DNA of 64,000 bases. It comes from Glaciecola petra. GTDB taxonomy: Bacteria; Pseudomonadota; Gammaproteobacteria; Enterobacterales; Alteromonadaceae. The notes below the pieces were generated by a model. It saw only the letters and a list, made by a program, of their open reading frames with translations, had not been told where the DNA came from and searched no databases. The first letter of the stretch is position 1. The number at the start of each line of letters is the position of its first letter. The position numbers and the translations under genes are program-made. The stretch lies in contig NZ_JAVRHX010000008.1 in NCBI RefSeq assembly GCF_031846345.1, positions 62,001 through 126,000 of the forward strand, in the 5' to 3' direction. Positions 9,177 to 17,683 of the stretch are shown piece after piece.

Positions 9177-10438
9177 CGTGGGATCCTCGCTGGCACAGGC
9201 TTGGTTTGTTCATTTTTAGAATATATAAACAAGGCAATAAAGAAAGCAAAATAGAACACTGTTGCAAATTGTGACGCAACAATTTTCCAGTTTTCTTGAG
9301 GTGTTCCACCTAGATACCCTAGGAATATAAACACAATGGCAAAAAATATTAAGTTAGCTTTGTGTAAGCCACTTCTGTAACGCCACGACCTCACGTTACT
9401 GCGGTCAAACCAAGGTAACGCAAACAGGAACGCAATGGCACTAAACATGGCAATAACGCCCATAAGTTTATCAGGTACCGCTTTTAGTATCGCGTAGAAA
9501 GGTGTGAAGTACCAAACAGGGAAAATATGCTCAGGTGTTTTCAGTGGATTGGCAATTTCAAAGTTTGGTTTTTCTAAGAAGTACCCGCCCATTTCTGGCG
9601 CAAAGAACATGATGTAACAGAAAGCGAATAAGAAGATACTAAACGCCACCAAGTCTTTCAGTACAATATGCGGGAAGAATGGCACCACATCGTCAGCAAT
9701 ATCATACTTCTTCGTGTAGTACTCATGGATCTCAAATTTCGTTTTATCTTCTTCAGGCAAGCTTCCTTTAGGATGCTTAACATTTACGCCATCAGGGTTA
9801 TTAGAGCCTACTTCGTGCAGCGCTATAATGTGCAAGAATACTAGAATTACAATTACTAGTGGCAGTGCAATAACATGCAGGGCAAAGAATCTATTTAGAG
9901 TAGCACCAGAGATTACATAATCACCTTGAATCCACTCTACTAAATCTGGACCAATCACTGGAATAGCACTAAACAGAGAAACAATTACTTGTGCTCCCCA
10001 ATATGACATTTGACCCCATGGTAATACATATCCCATGAACGCTTCAGCCATAAGCGCCAAATAAATTAGCATACCGAATATCCACAATAATTCGCGTGGT
10101 TTTTGGTATGACCCGTATATCATGCCGCGGAACATATGCATGTATACAACGACAAAGAATGCCGAAGCACCAGTACTATGCATGTAGCGTATTAACCAGC
10201 CATATTCGACTTCACGCATAATATACTCGACCGAAGCAAATGCGCGTTCAGCGGAAGGTTCAAAACTCATGGTTAACCAGATACCGGTTACAATTTGGTT
10301 AACAAGAACAATGGTTGCTAAGAAGCCAAACACATACCAGAAGTTCATATTGCGTGGCGCAGGATACTGAATAGCATGCATGTTCGCTACGCGCATCATT
10401 GGGATGCGTTGCTCAATCCAATTCATAAATGCATTCAT
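9173..10438 (-). CDS. petB: Cytochrome b, bc1 complex subunit
   Basis: The core membrane subunit that oxidises ubiquinol and carries two b hemes. Eight or so membrane helices are visible over 421 residues. The heme ligands fall in RYMHSTGASAFFVVVYMH and in FFALHVIALPLVIVILVFLH, and the quinol-oxidation PEWY-type motif reads FPVWYFTPFYAIL, preceded by KTPEHIFPVW. It is therefore a PVWY variant, as in other proteobacteria. The gene overlaps petA by one base (TAATG) and petC by four. Confidence 0.96.
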   Translation of the reverse strand: MNAFMNWIEQRIPMMRVANMHAIQYPAPRNMNFWYVFGFLATIVLVNQIVTGIWLTMSFEPSAERAFASVEYIMREVEYGWLIRYMHSTGASAFFVVVYMHMFRGMIYGSYQKPRELLWIFGMLIYLALMAEAFMGYVLPWGQMSYWGAQVIVSLFSAIPVIGPDLVEWIQGDYVISGATLNRFFALHVIALPLVIVILVFLHIIALHEVGSNNPDGVNVKHPKGSLPEEDKTKFEIHEYYTKKYDIADDVVPFFPHIVLKDLVAFSIFLFAFCYIMFFAPEMGGYFLEKPNFEIANPLKTPEHIFPVWYFTPFYAILKAVPDKLMGVIAMFSAIAFLFALPWFDRSNVRSWRYRSGLHKANLIFFAIVFIFLGYLGGTPQENWKIVASQFATVFYFAFFIALFIYSKNEQTKPVPARIPR

Positions 10439-11064
10439 TAAGCAGACTCCTCGTCAGAACCAATTAATATGGTATTGTCATCTAGGTACATGTGAGGAGG
10501 TACCACCATGTTAGATGGCGCCGGAACGCCCGAAAATACTCGACCAGCCATATCAAACTTAGAACCATGACACGGACAGAAAAATCCTTCAGGAATACCT
10601 TCAGCATATTGCGCAAAATCACCATCCACTAAATGTTGTGGTGAACAACCCAAATGCGTACATATACCAACTAATACTAGATATTCTTCCTTACGCGAAC
10701 GATATTGATTTTTTGCGTATGTTGGTTGTTGCTCAACATCAGACTCTGGATCACTTAACTCGCCTTCGAGGGCGCCTAAAGAAGCGAGTAACTCTGGTGT
10801 TCTTCTTACAATCCATACTGGCTTGCTTCGCCACATGACACGTATTAGCTGGCCAACCTGGATACCACTGATGTCGACTTCAACATCGGCGCCAGCTGCC
10901 TTAGCCCGCGCACTGGGTTGCCAAGAAGCAACAAATGGCACTGCAGCACCAATTACACCTACAGCACCAACCACAGAGGTTGCTACAGTTAAAAATTTAC
11001 GTCTATTGCTGTCAGACGGACTTTGTTGCGCCGATTCTTTCGCATCAACAGGTACATCGCTCAT
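10438..11064 (-). CDS. petA: Rieske iron-sulfur protein, bc1 complex subunit
   Basis: The [2Fe-2S] subunit that moves electrons from quinol to cytochrome c1. A Tat-type leader (SNRRKFLTVATSVVGAVG) becomes the single N-terminal anchor. The cluster motifs CTHLGCSP and CPCHGSKFD are both complete and provide two Cys and two His ligands plus the disulfide pair. The start at 11064 (ATG, MSDVPVDAK) follows GGAG at good spacing; a TTG one codon earlier is less likely. First gene of petABC, with a long untranslated region of about 500 bases before it. Confidence 0.96.
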   Translation of the reverse strand: MSDVPVDAKESAQQSPSDSNRRKFLTVATSVVGAVGVIGAAVPFVASWQPSARAKAAGADVEVDISGIQVGQLIRVMWRSKPVWIVRRTPELLASLGALEGELSDPESDVEQQPTYAKNQYRSRKEEYLVLVGICTHLGCSPQHLVDGDFAQYAEGIPEGFFCPCHGSKFDMAGRVFSGVPAPSNMVVPPHMYLDDNTILIGSDEESA

Positions 11065-11070
11065 CAACTA

Positions 11071-11538
11071 TTCTCCGAAGGGTTGCCTAAGGTTTTTCAC
11101 TTAGATTTTTACTTTCGTTGTATGTTATCGCCCGTTCAAGTGTTAACTAAAATAAAGCTTGAAACAAACTGAACAAAACATCCAATAAAATTTTAACGCG
11201 TATGGTAAAAGAAAACACTTACTAAATACAAGGAATTACTGCTAAAAACCTCATTATTTGACTAATTTCAGTCAAGTATTTTGCACAGCATTGATCAAAA
11301 GCACTATTCGACCGTAGCGTAATCGATATAAGCGCAATACTGAAAGTTGTTTCACCACTATTTTAATTAAAATTTGGATAAAAATAAGACACCGATGATT
11401 GCTTCGTATCTGAATATGAAATGTTGTTGAACCTAAATATTAAATTAGCATGTAATACTCAAAAAGCAGGATGGACTAACAACCCGCTATAAAAGCAGCT
11501 AAAAGGAACTTTGTTATCTAAATAGATTGGGCAATAAA
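11071..11538. other. Long AT-rich gap between rpsI and petA
   Basis: About 500 bases separate petA from rpsI. No supported reading frame or RNA gene is seen. The petABC promoter should lie here on the minus strand, but I cannot point to a convincing -35/-10 pair. A small inverted repeat (TTGACT / AGTCAA, 6-base spacer) is at 11258-11275. The end of the gap holds the rpsI terminator. Confidence 0.5.
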
Positions 11539-11570
11539 CAAAAAAACCCAGCAAATGCTGGGTTTTTAAA
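11539..11570 (-). terminator. Rho-independent terminator of rplM-rpsI
   Basis: On the minus strand AACCCAGC and GCTGGGTT arms with an ATTT loop are followed by a run of T residues. The element begins 14 bases after the rpsI stop. Confidence 0.88.
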
Positions 11571-11583
11571 GTAACAATACGAA

Positions 11584-11976
11584 TTAACGTTTTGAGAACT
11601 GAGGACGCTTACGCGCTTTATGCAGACCAACTTTCTTACGTTCAACTTGACGAGCGTCACGAGTAACGAAGCCAGCTTTGCGTAGTGCAGGGCGAAGAGT
11701 TTCATCAAACTCCATAAGCGCACGAGTAATACCGTGGCGAATTGCACCTGCTTGTCCTGATATACCACCACCCGTTACGGTGACGTATAAATCAAACTTT
11801 TCAGTCATTTCTACTAGTTCTAGAGGTTGCTTAACGATCATTCTTGCCGTTTCGCGACCAAAAAATTCATCCAATGGGCGTTTGTTTACAACTATGTTGC
11901 CACTGCCTGGACGAAGGAAGACACGAGCCGTAGAGCTTTTACGACGACCTGTACCATAATATTGAGTATCTGCCAT
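11584..11976 (-). CDS. rpsI: 30S ribosomal protein S9
   Basis: A component of the small subunit head whose C-terminal tail reaches the P-site tRNA. The chain begins ADTQYYGTGRRKSSTARVFL and ends ARKRPQFSKR, both hallmark S9 segments, and the VTGGGISGQAGAIRHGI core is intact. The length of 130 residues is the standard one. It follows rplM by 12 bases in the conserved two-gene operon. Confidence 0.98.
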   Translation of the reverse strand: MADTQYYGTGRRKSSTARVFLRPGSGNIVVNKRPLDEFFGRETARMIVKQPLELVEMTEKFDLYVTVTGGGISGQAGAIRHGITRALMEFDETLRPALRKAGFVTRDARQVERKKVGLHKARKRPQFSKR

Positions 11977-11988
11977 GTTAATCGCTCC

Positions 11989-12417
11989 TTAAATATCCAA
12001 AACTTGCGGCTGTTGTGCTTGATGCGTATGCTCTGGACCAACAAAAACTTTCATTTTGCGGAACATTGCACGACCCAGTGGGCCCTTCGGTAACATACCT
12101 CTGACAGCACTTTCAATAACCATTTCTGGTCTTTTCTTGATAAGTTGTTCAAACGTTGCTTCTTTCAAGCCGCCTGGATAACCAGAATGTTTGTAATACA
12201 CTTTACCTCTTGCTTTATTGCCAGTTACAGTAATTTTTTCTGCATTAACAACAACAATATAATCGCCAGTATCCACGTGTGGTGTGTACTCAGCTTTATG
12301 TTTTCCACGCAATCTGCTTGCGATTTCGACCGCTAAACGGCCTAAGGTTTTGTCTGCGGCGTCTACCACATACCAGTCGCGTTCAACGCTTTCTGGCTTT
12401 GCAACAAAAGTCTTCAT
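11989..12417 (-). CDS. rplM: 50S ribosomal protein L13
   Basis: An early-assembling large-subunit protein. Signature segments include WYVVDAADKTLGRLAVEIAS, LRGKHKAEYTPHVDTGDYIV and RMFRKMKVF-type C-terminal sequence (LGRAMFRKMKVFVGPEHTHQ), and 142 residues is the usual length. A strong promoter and a leader hairpin lie upstream, and the operon ends at the terminator after rpsI. L13 represses its own operon in E. coli; whether the leader here serves that purpose is unknown. Confidence 0.98.
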   Translation of the reverse strand: MKTFVAKPESVERDWYVVDAADKTLGRLAVEIASRLRGKHKAEYTPHVDTGDYIVVVNAEKITVTGNKARGKVYYKHSGYPGGLKEATFEQLIKKRPEMVIESAVRGMLPKGPLGRAMFRKMKVFVGPEHTHQAQQPQVLDI

Positions 12418-12490
12418 TTAAATTCACCCGAATTAATATTAAAAAAGTTAACTATATCAACGCATTAGCCCCTTCGAACTAGTTGACCTT

Positions 12491-12508
12491 CCACCTTCCC
12501 AAAGGTGG
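12491..12508 (-). promoter_or_regulatory. Leader hairpin of the rplM-rpsI mRNA
   Basis: A perfect 7-bp stem (CCACCTT / AAGGTGG) with a 4-base loop lies between the predicted rplM promoter and the gene, so it would be transcribed in the 5' leader. It lacks a T run, so a terminator is unlikely. Autogenous control by L13 is known in E. coli; a link to this hairpin is inference. Confidence 0.4.
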
Positions 12509-12529
12509 GCGTAACTGGGCAGGTCGCGA

Positions 12530-12557
12530 ATTATACAGATTTGACAGAAAAAGCGAA
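12530..12557 (-). promoter_or_regulatory. Predicted sigma-70 promoter of rplM-rpsI
   Basis: The minus strand holds a perfect -10 box TATAAT (12530-12535) with a weak -35 TTCGCT 16 bases upstream (12552-12557). The stretch after the -10 is G/C-rich (TCGCGACC), a discriminator typical of growth-controlled, ppGpp-sensitive ribosomal promoters. Confidence 0.65.
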
Positions 12558-12574
12558 GTGTTAATTGATAATTT

Positions 12575-12934
12575 TTACAAGTTTTTAGCCATACGCCACA
12601 ATGCATCAAGACCTTGTTCATCTAAATCTTTTAATTGCACTTGTTGTTCTGAGGCGAGTTTTTTGACAATAAGTAAACGTTTTTGGAATTTTTCAGACGC
12701 CTGGCGAAGACAATCGTCGGGATCTAGCCTTAAATGGCGGGCAATGTTAACAACTGCAAAAAGTAAATCACCTACTTCATCTTCTATTGCTGCTGCATTT
12801 CTTGTGTTGATTGCCTCTTTGACTTCATCTACTTCTTCAAGCACTTTTGCAATGACTGGCGCCAAGGTTTTCCAATCAAATCCAATCGCGCTAGCATTTT
12901 GTTGCAGAGTTAGGGCCTTTTGTAACTCGCTCAT
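12575..12934 (-). CDS. mazG: Half-length MazG nucleoside triphosphate pyrophosphohydrolase
   Basis: MazG hydrolyses NTPs to NMP and pyrophosphate. E. coli MazG has two MazG domains in about 260 residues; this protein has only 119. It lines up with the C-terminal domain: ASAIGFDWKTLAPVIAKVLE, then the metal-binding EEVDEVKEA and EDEVGDLLFAVVNIARHL, then the family tail. The N-terminal domain is gone. In E. coli the C-terminal domain carries most of the catalytic activity, so this form may be active. It starts inside the relA stop (ATGA overlap), so translation is probably coupled to relA, as expected for the relA-mazG neighbourhood. No mazEF toxin-antitoxin pair lies between them. Confidence 0.85.
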   Translation of the reverse strand: MSELQKALTLQQNASAIGFDWKTLAPVIAKVLEEVDEVKEAINTRNAAAIEDEVGDLLFAVVNIARHLRLDPDDCLRQASEKFQKRLLIVKKLASEQQVQLKDLDEQGLDALWRMAKNL

Positions 12935-15087
12935 CGATTCACTCTTATTACAGCACTAACATCTTTGATTTGTTTTAATTTGTCTATTGCCTTATTTAAG
13001 CTCTCTTTATTATTCACTTCGAGGCTAAGAGTGATTTGTGCCTGAAAACTCTTTTTATTACTGCGACTGTTTACCCCCAACAACCCCACTTTCTCATTAG
13101 CTAGTACTGTGGTTATATCACGTAAAATACCGTCTCTGTCGGTGGTAAATACGTCAACTTTACATTCAAAACTTGCTTCAAAATCACTGGCCCACGACAC
13201 TTCGATTTCTCGCTCAGGAAATTGTCGTAGTAAATTAGCAAGTTGCGCGCACGACTCTTTGTGCACACTCACACCTTTGCCCTGAGTAATGAACCCTATA
13301 ATTTCTTCGCCTTGCACTGGCTTGCAGCAATTTGCTAATTGACTCATTAAATTGCCTACGCCTTCAGCAATAATCGCTTCACCCGCCTTTTTAGACGAAC
13401 TGCGCTGCCGTCTTTGCAATGTCACTTCAGGCTCTGGCTCAGGTGGCGAATGCAACTGGACAATACTATTGACCAGGCCAATAACACGAATATCACCTAC
13501 CCCAACCGCGCTATAGAGGTCTTCTGAGGTTTTGAGATTATACTTTTCTACAATATCATTAGCATGCTTAAGCGATAAATTGACTTTATTCAATTCGCGC
13601 TCTAGCAACTCTTTGCCAGCTTCAATATTCTTTTCTTTATCTTGTTTTTTAAAGTAGGAATGTATAGTCGCTCTTGCCCGTGCAGTATGCACATACCCCA
13701 AGCCAGGATGCATCCAATCGCGACTTGGCGTACCATTTTTGGTAGTTAATACGCTGACTTGGTCGCCATTTTGTAGCTTATAGGTAAAGGGTACAATACG
13801 GCCGTTTATTTTAGCGCCCGTGCACTTATGCCCAATATTAGTGTGAATATAGTATGCAAAATCAAGTGGCGTTGCATCAACCGGCAAGTCAATCACATCG
13901 CCTTTGGGAGTGAACACATATACTCTGTCATCAAATACCTGGCTGCGAAATTCTTCAACTAAATTGTCGCCACCAGCCATTTCTTCTTGCCATTGTAGTA
14001 TTTTGCGTAACCAGGTTACGCGGTCATCTGCGCTTGCATTTTTACCGCTACTACCTTCTTTGTAGCGCCAGTGTGCAGCAACACCAAGTTCTGCGTCTTG
14101 GTGCATTTGTTCAGTTCTTATTTGAATTTCAATTGACTTACTTTGGGGTCCTTCAATAACGGTATGAATACTCTGATAGCCATTTGCTTTGGGCGTGGCA
14201 ATATAATCATCAAATTCTTGCGGTAAATGTGTAAAGTAAGTATGCACGGTGCCTAGTGCTGCATAACAATCTTGTAAACGCTCCGCTATTATTCTGAGTG
14301 CTCTTATGTCAAAAAGTTGCTCAAAGTCTAGGCTTTTCTTCTGCATTTTCTTGACGATGCTATAAATATGTTTAGGGCGACCAATGACCTCTGCTCTTAT
14401 ATTTTCTTTATCAAGTAAGCCCTGTAAATGCGCGACAAAATCAACAATATACTCCTCGCGCGCCTTGCGCTTTTCTTTCAGCATACTGGCAACACGCTTG
14501 TAAGTGGCTGGGTGCAAATAACGATATGATAGGTCTTCTAACTCCCATTTTAATTGACCGATACCTAATCTATTAGCTAAAGGGGCGTAAATGGTTGCAC
14601 ACTCTTTTGCCACCAATACCCTTGATTCTTCATCCTCTTCTTTAATTTTATGCAGGGTGCAAATTCTTTCTGCCATTTTAATCACAATAGCGCGCACATC
14701 CTCCACCATAACAAGCATCATGTTGCGTACTTTCTCAATTTGTTCGGCATCAATTTCAAAGCGCTTAGACTGCAAACTATTTATCGCCTTCATTTTTCTT
14801 ACAGACTCAACAATGTGAGTAATAACAGGGCCAAAATTTGCCAATAAAGCGTCGTGATCGAGATCATGAATTTCACAATAGGGGTAGACAAGAGCGGCTT
14901 GTAAGGTTTCGTCATCCATGTGTAACTGTTGCAAAATTTCAACCATTTCTTGGCCCATCAACAAGGTTTCAGGCGTCTCAGAAATTGTTCTTAGTTTTTC
15001 TTTTGTTTCAGAAGACAGCTCGAGGTCTTGTAACCATTTTTGAAAGCCTGGCCTGTCTGTTTGATGAACACTACGAATTGAAACCAT
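12931..15087 (-). CDS. relA: GTP pyrophosphokinase RelA, (p)ppGpp synthetase I
   Basis: The ribosome-bound enzyme that makes (p)ppGpp when uncharged tRNA enters the A site. The N-terminal HD-like region (about 30-180) lacks a clear HD hydrolase pair, as in monofunctional RelA. The synthetase domain includes FDIRALRIIAERLQDCYAAL and then PQEFDDYIATPKANGYQSIH, where EFDD is the RelA-type EXDD motif. TGS (DRVYVFTPKGDVIDLP), the zinc-finger-like segment NCCKPVQGEEIIGF and a C-terminal ACT domain (TTDRDGILRDITTVLA) follow. The start has AAGGAA nearby. The length of 718 residues is close to E. coli RelA. Confidence 0.97.
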   Translation of the reverse strand: MVSIRSVHQTDRPGFQKWLQDLELSSETKEKLRTISETPETLLMGQEMVEILQQLHMDDETLQAALVYPYCEIHDLDHDALLANFGPVITHIVESVRKMKAINSLQSKRFEIDAEQIEKVRNMMLVMVEDVRAIVIKMAERICTLHKIKEEDEESRVLVAKECATIYAPLANRLGIGQLKWELEDLSYRYLHPATYKRVASMLKEKRKAREEYIVDFVAHLQGLLDKENIRAEVIGRPKHIYSIVKKMQKKSLDFEQLFDIRALRIIAERLQDCYAALGTVHTYFTHLPQEFDDYIATPKANGYQSIHTVIEGPQSKSIEIQIRTEQMHQDAELGVAAHWRYKEGSSGKNASADDRVTWLRKILQWQEEMAGGDNLVEEFRSQVFDDRVYVFTPKGDVIDLPVDATPLDFAYYIHTNIGHKCTGAKINGRIVPFTYKLQNGDQVSVLTTKNGTPSRDWMHPGLGYVHTARARATIHSYFKKQDKEKNIEAGKELLERELNKVNLSLKHANDIVEKYNLKTSEDLYSAVGVGDIRVIGLVNSIVQLHSPPEPEPEVTLQRRQRSSSKKAGEAIIAEGVGNLMSQLANCCKPVQGEEIIGFITQGKGVSVHKESCAQLANLLRQFPEREIEVSWASDFEASFECKVDVFTTDRDGILRDITTVLANEKVGLLGVNSRSNKKSFQAQITLSLEVNNKESLNKAIDKLKQIKDVSAVIRVNR

Positions 15088-15399
15088 GCGATTCCTTGCA
15101 GAATATTTTGATACTTTTGTTTTTGAGCGAATTATTTTTGTGCAAAATTACTGAACTGAAGAATACAACTCAAATTACTATTCGAATTTCTATTCTATCA
15201 GTATACCGCCAAATTTTAAGAAGCTTAATGTTTTTTTAGCCTTTATCAGGGATGTATTGGTCTTTGTAAGTTTTTTTATAGACGAAAAGAGACTTTTTAG
15301 CATAAGTACGTTAATCAAAAGTAATAGATAGTGTTCAATCATTACATGTTGCATTTATGAGGGTTTTTCATTTCTTACTAAGCACCCTCTGTGATTAGT
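15088..15399. other. Upstream region of relA, no gene seen
   Basis: An AT-rich gap of 312 bases between the methyltransferase gene and relA. It holds the relA ribosome-binding site and a candidate promoter. An imperfect GAGGGT/ACCCTC pair at about 15359-15390 with a long loop follows the methyltransferase stop but is a poor terminator. Nothing else is recognised. Confidence 0.5.
15200..15228 (-). promoter_or_regulatory. Candidate relA promoter
   Basis: On the minus strand TATACT (15200-15205) matches five of six -10 positions, with TTAAGC 17 bases upstream as a weak -35. It lies about 110 bases before the relA start. The call rests on motif and position alone. Confidence 0.35.
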
Positions 15400-16158
15400 T
15401 CAGGCACTCGCTTTACGCACAATAAAAAACTGATAAGCAAACTCACCCAAGTATTTCTTATATACGTTAATTTCCCGTGTAATGTCCCTTGCTGCTTGAG
15501 AATTAGCTATTGTCCCCGTCAAGCTGTCGATTCTTTGTTGCAATGGCTCGTAATAATTTTTCCAAGCTTCTTCTGACATCGTGAATGTTTCTTCGACGTG
15601 ATAACCTGCTTTTTTAATCTCAGACAATCGCTGGTTTACATCTTTCATATCTGGATAATCCATCAGCCAAAAATCTTTTGCTTCTGCACTTGGAGCTTCG
15701 CTTAACCAAACCAGGTCGCTAAAAACCAGTAATCCATTTTCTTGCAATAGCGGCCTCCAATTTATCAGCGCTTTACATACACCCACCACATAAAGGGACG
15801 CCTCTGCCCAAATCAAATCAACACTATTTTTAGAAAATCCATTTTTATCGACACTAAATTCAGCCATATCCATGCACTTAACACTCACTCTGCTGCTTAA
15901 ATGACTTGCCTGAATTTTTTGGTTTAATTTATCCAAGGCTGACTGTTCACTGTCTATTGCAACAATATTAGCTTTTGATACCTTGGCTAGCACCATAGTT
16001 GAATTACCTTTTCCACAACCTAGCTCTAAGATATTTTGTGGAGAAAACCCCATTAAATAATATGCTTTTTTCGTTTCTTCTTCGCTACCAGGGCCCCAAC
16101 ACTCCAAAGCACTAAAAATATATAGAAAGTCCTGCATGTATTGTTCTTGCTCAGTCAT
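15400..16158 (-). CDS. Class I SAM-dependent methyltransferase
   Basis: The 252-residue protein has the glycine-rich SAM-binding loop NILELGCGKGNSTMVLAK (about 40-57), the acidic end of strand two (IVAIDSEQSALDKL), and VDLIWAEASLYVVGVCKAL as the motif-III region, giving a Rossmann-like methyltransferase fold. The C-terminal third (SLTGTIANSQAARDITREIN) is less typical. It belongs to the broad UbiE/COQ5-like or methyltransf_11 group; the substrate cannot be named. It lies between rlmD and relA, which are adjacent in E. coli, on the same strand and 59 bases after rlmD. Confidence 0.75.
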   Translation of the reverse strand: MTEQEQYMQDFLYIFSALECWGPGSEEETKKAYYLMGFSPQNILELGCGKGNSTMVLAKVSKANIVAIDSEQSALDKLNQKIQASHLSSRVSVKCMDMAEFSVDKNGFSKNSVDLIWAEASLYVVGVCKALINWRPLLQENGLLVFSDLVWLSEAPSAEAKDFWLMDYPDMKDVNQRLSEIKKAGYHVEETFTMSEEAWKNYYEPLQQRIDSLTGTIANSQAARDITREINVYKKYLGEFAYQFFIVRKASA

Positions 16159-16217
16159 AGTTTTATTTTCGTACTCTTCGGTTTGCGATTTGTGTATTGA
16201 TATGTTGCATGATCAGA

Positions 16218-17678
16218 CTAAGGCTTTGTGGCTTGTTTGCTGGTCACTTGTTTGCTGGTCAACAACACCATAAGCTCTAGGTGTTTAGTAAATGGGAACA
16301 TATCAAGCACGCTAATTTTTTCCACCTGATACTTAGGCTTAAGAACATTAAGGTCTCGAATCAAACTATTTGCATTACACGACACATACAAAATATGCCC
16401 AACGTCCTCGCTTACGAGTTTTTCACATAACTTTAGCGCACCGGATCGCGATGGATCTAATACGACTGTGCAAGCTTTTTCTAGCGTCAATTTCGCTAGA
16501 GCATCGTCATCATCTAAATTGCAATGTGTAAACGCTGCGTTGGCTATTTTATTTTTGAATGCGTTAGTGCGGGCATGTTCGACCATTTCTGCTGTGCCTT
16601 CAAAGCCATATACATGGTCAAACTTATTCGCTAAAAACAAAGTGAAGTTACCACTACCGCAAAAAAAATCATACAAGGAATTGCTATTCGAAGTTGTTTG
16701 CACGGGTGTTTCATCCAAGCCTAACCAGGTCTTTGCTTGCTTGAGCATTTTGTCGTTAATGCCTGCATTGACTTGTAAAAATTGACTTGAATTTGTTTCA
16801 ATCAAACTACCTGTATGGTCTTGCATCGTGAAATATTCTGAATCGCAATTTAATAATGCTATCGCTTGATAGTTTTGATAAATAACAAGTGCTAATGATA
16901 CCGTAATTTCTAGTTTTGAAATCCTTTCTATGCACTTATGTAACAACTCAAGACATAAATCTGAAAGCTTAGCGGTGCAATAGAGGCCACAATATACCTG
17001 TGTACCCGTGTCAGTTAACACAATATGGCCAACATTTGAAATTGCTGGCAAACGCTTCAAACTATCTAATAAATTTGGTAGCACAGCCTGAATAGACGAA
17101 CTCGCAATTGCACATTGAGATATTGCAATAATGTCTTTGCTTTTTTCTTCTCTAAAACCAATACGGACATTGTTTTTTTGGCGACCATCTACGGCCAAAC
17201 GGATACGACGCCTATAGCCAAATTCATATATTTGGTTTGTAGATTCTACATAGTTAATATCAGACAACACGGGTGATTCCCAAGCTTCAAAGGGGATCCC
17301 TGTCTGTTTATGCATATATTCCTGCAGTGCAGTTTGCTTAACTTCAAGCCCGTGTTTAGCAGAGGTATGTTGCATATTACATCCACCACAATCATCATAA
17401 TGCTGACAAAACGGGCGCGTGCGCTCAGAATGACGTTTATGAAACATACTCGCGTTAATTATCTTTACTTTATTATTTTTATACTCAACTTTGGCGTCAA
17501 ATATCTCTCCCACTAACGCATTTTTTACTACTGTAATGGGCTTAGTGGACAAAATCAGGCCTTGCCCTGTGTGATCATGAGTATTAATACTCAAGTTCTT
17601 TAATAATTCGGTTTTTGCAGGATGCCTATGTTTATGAGCTTTTGTTGATGTTTTTTTGGACTTATAGAATTGAACCAT
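16218..17678 (-). CDS. rlmD: 23S rRNA (uracil-1939-C5)-methyltransferase RlmD
   Basis: RlmD (RumA) makes m5U1939 in 23S rRNA. The N-terminus MVQFYKSKK and a TRAM-like barrel are followed by the four-cysteine iron-sulfur site CQHYDDCGGCNMQH with a further Cys nearer the domain junction. The C-terminal methyltransferase has YDFFCGSGNFTLFLA, VLDPSRSGA and the nucleophile segment LYVSCNANSLIRDL. The start at 17678 matches the family and sits five bases after the acpS stop; an open frame to 17747 overlaps acpS and is rejected. The C-terminus ends in a short repeat (TSKQVTSKQ) from a 15-base duplication. Confidence 0.93.
   Translation of the reverse strand: MVQFYKSKKTSTKAHKHRHPAKTELLKNLSINTHDHTGQGLILSTKPITVVKNALVGEIFDAKVEYKNNKVKIINASMFHKRHSERTRPFCQHYDDCGGCNMQHTSAKHGLEVKQTALQEYMHKQTGIPFEAWESPVLSDINYVESTNQIYEFGYRRRIRLAVDGRQKNNVRIGFREEKSKDIIAISQCAIASSSIQAVLPNLLDSLKRLPAISNVGHIVLTDTGTQVYCGLYCTAKLSDLCLELLHKCIERISKLEITVSLALVIYQNYQAIALLNCDSEYFTMQDHTGSLIETNSSQFLQVNAGINDKMLKQAKTWLGLDETPVQTTSNSNSLYDFFCGSGNFTLFLANKFDHVYGFEGTAEMVEHARTNAFKNKIANAAFTHCNLDDDDALAKLTLEKACTVVLDPSRSGALKLCEKLVSEDVGHILYVSCNANSLIRDLNVLKPKYQVEKISVLDMFPFTKHLELMVLLTSKQVTSKQATKP
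16232..16261. repeat. 15-base tandem duplication at the rlmD 3' end
   Basis: The 15-base unit CTTGTTTGCTGGTCA occurs twice head to tail. It lies inside rlmD close to its stop and adds the repeated residues TSKQ(V/A) to the protein tail without breaking the frame. Confidence 0.85.
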
Positions 17679-17683
17679 GTCAT

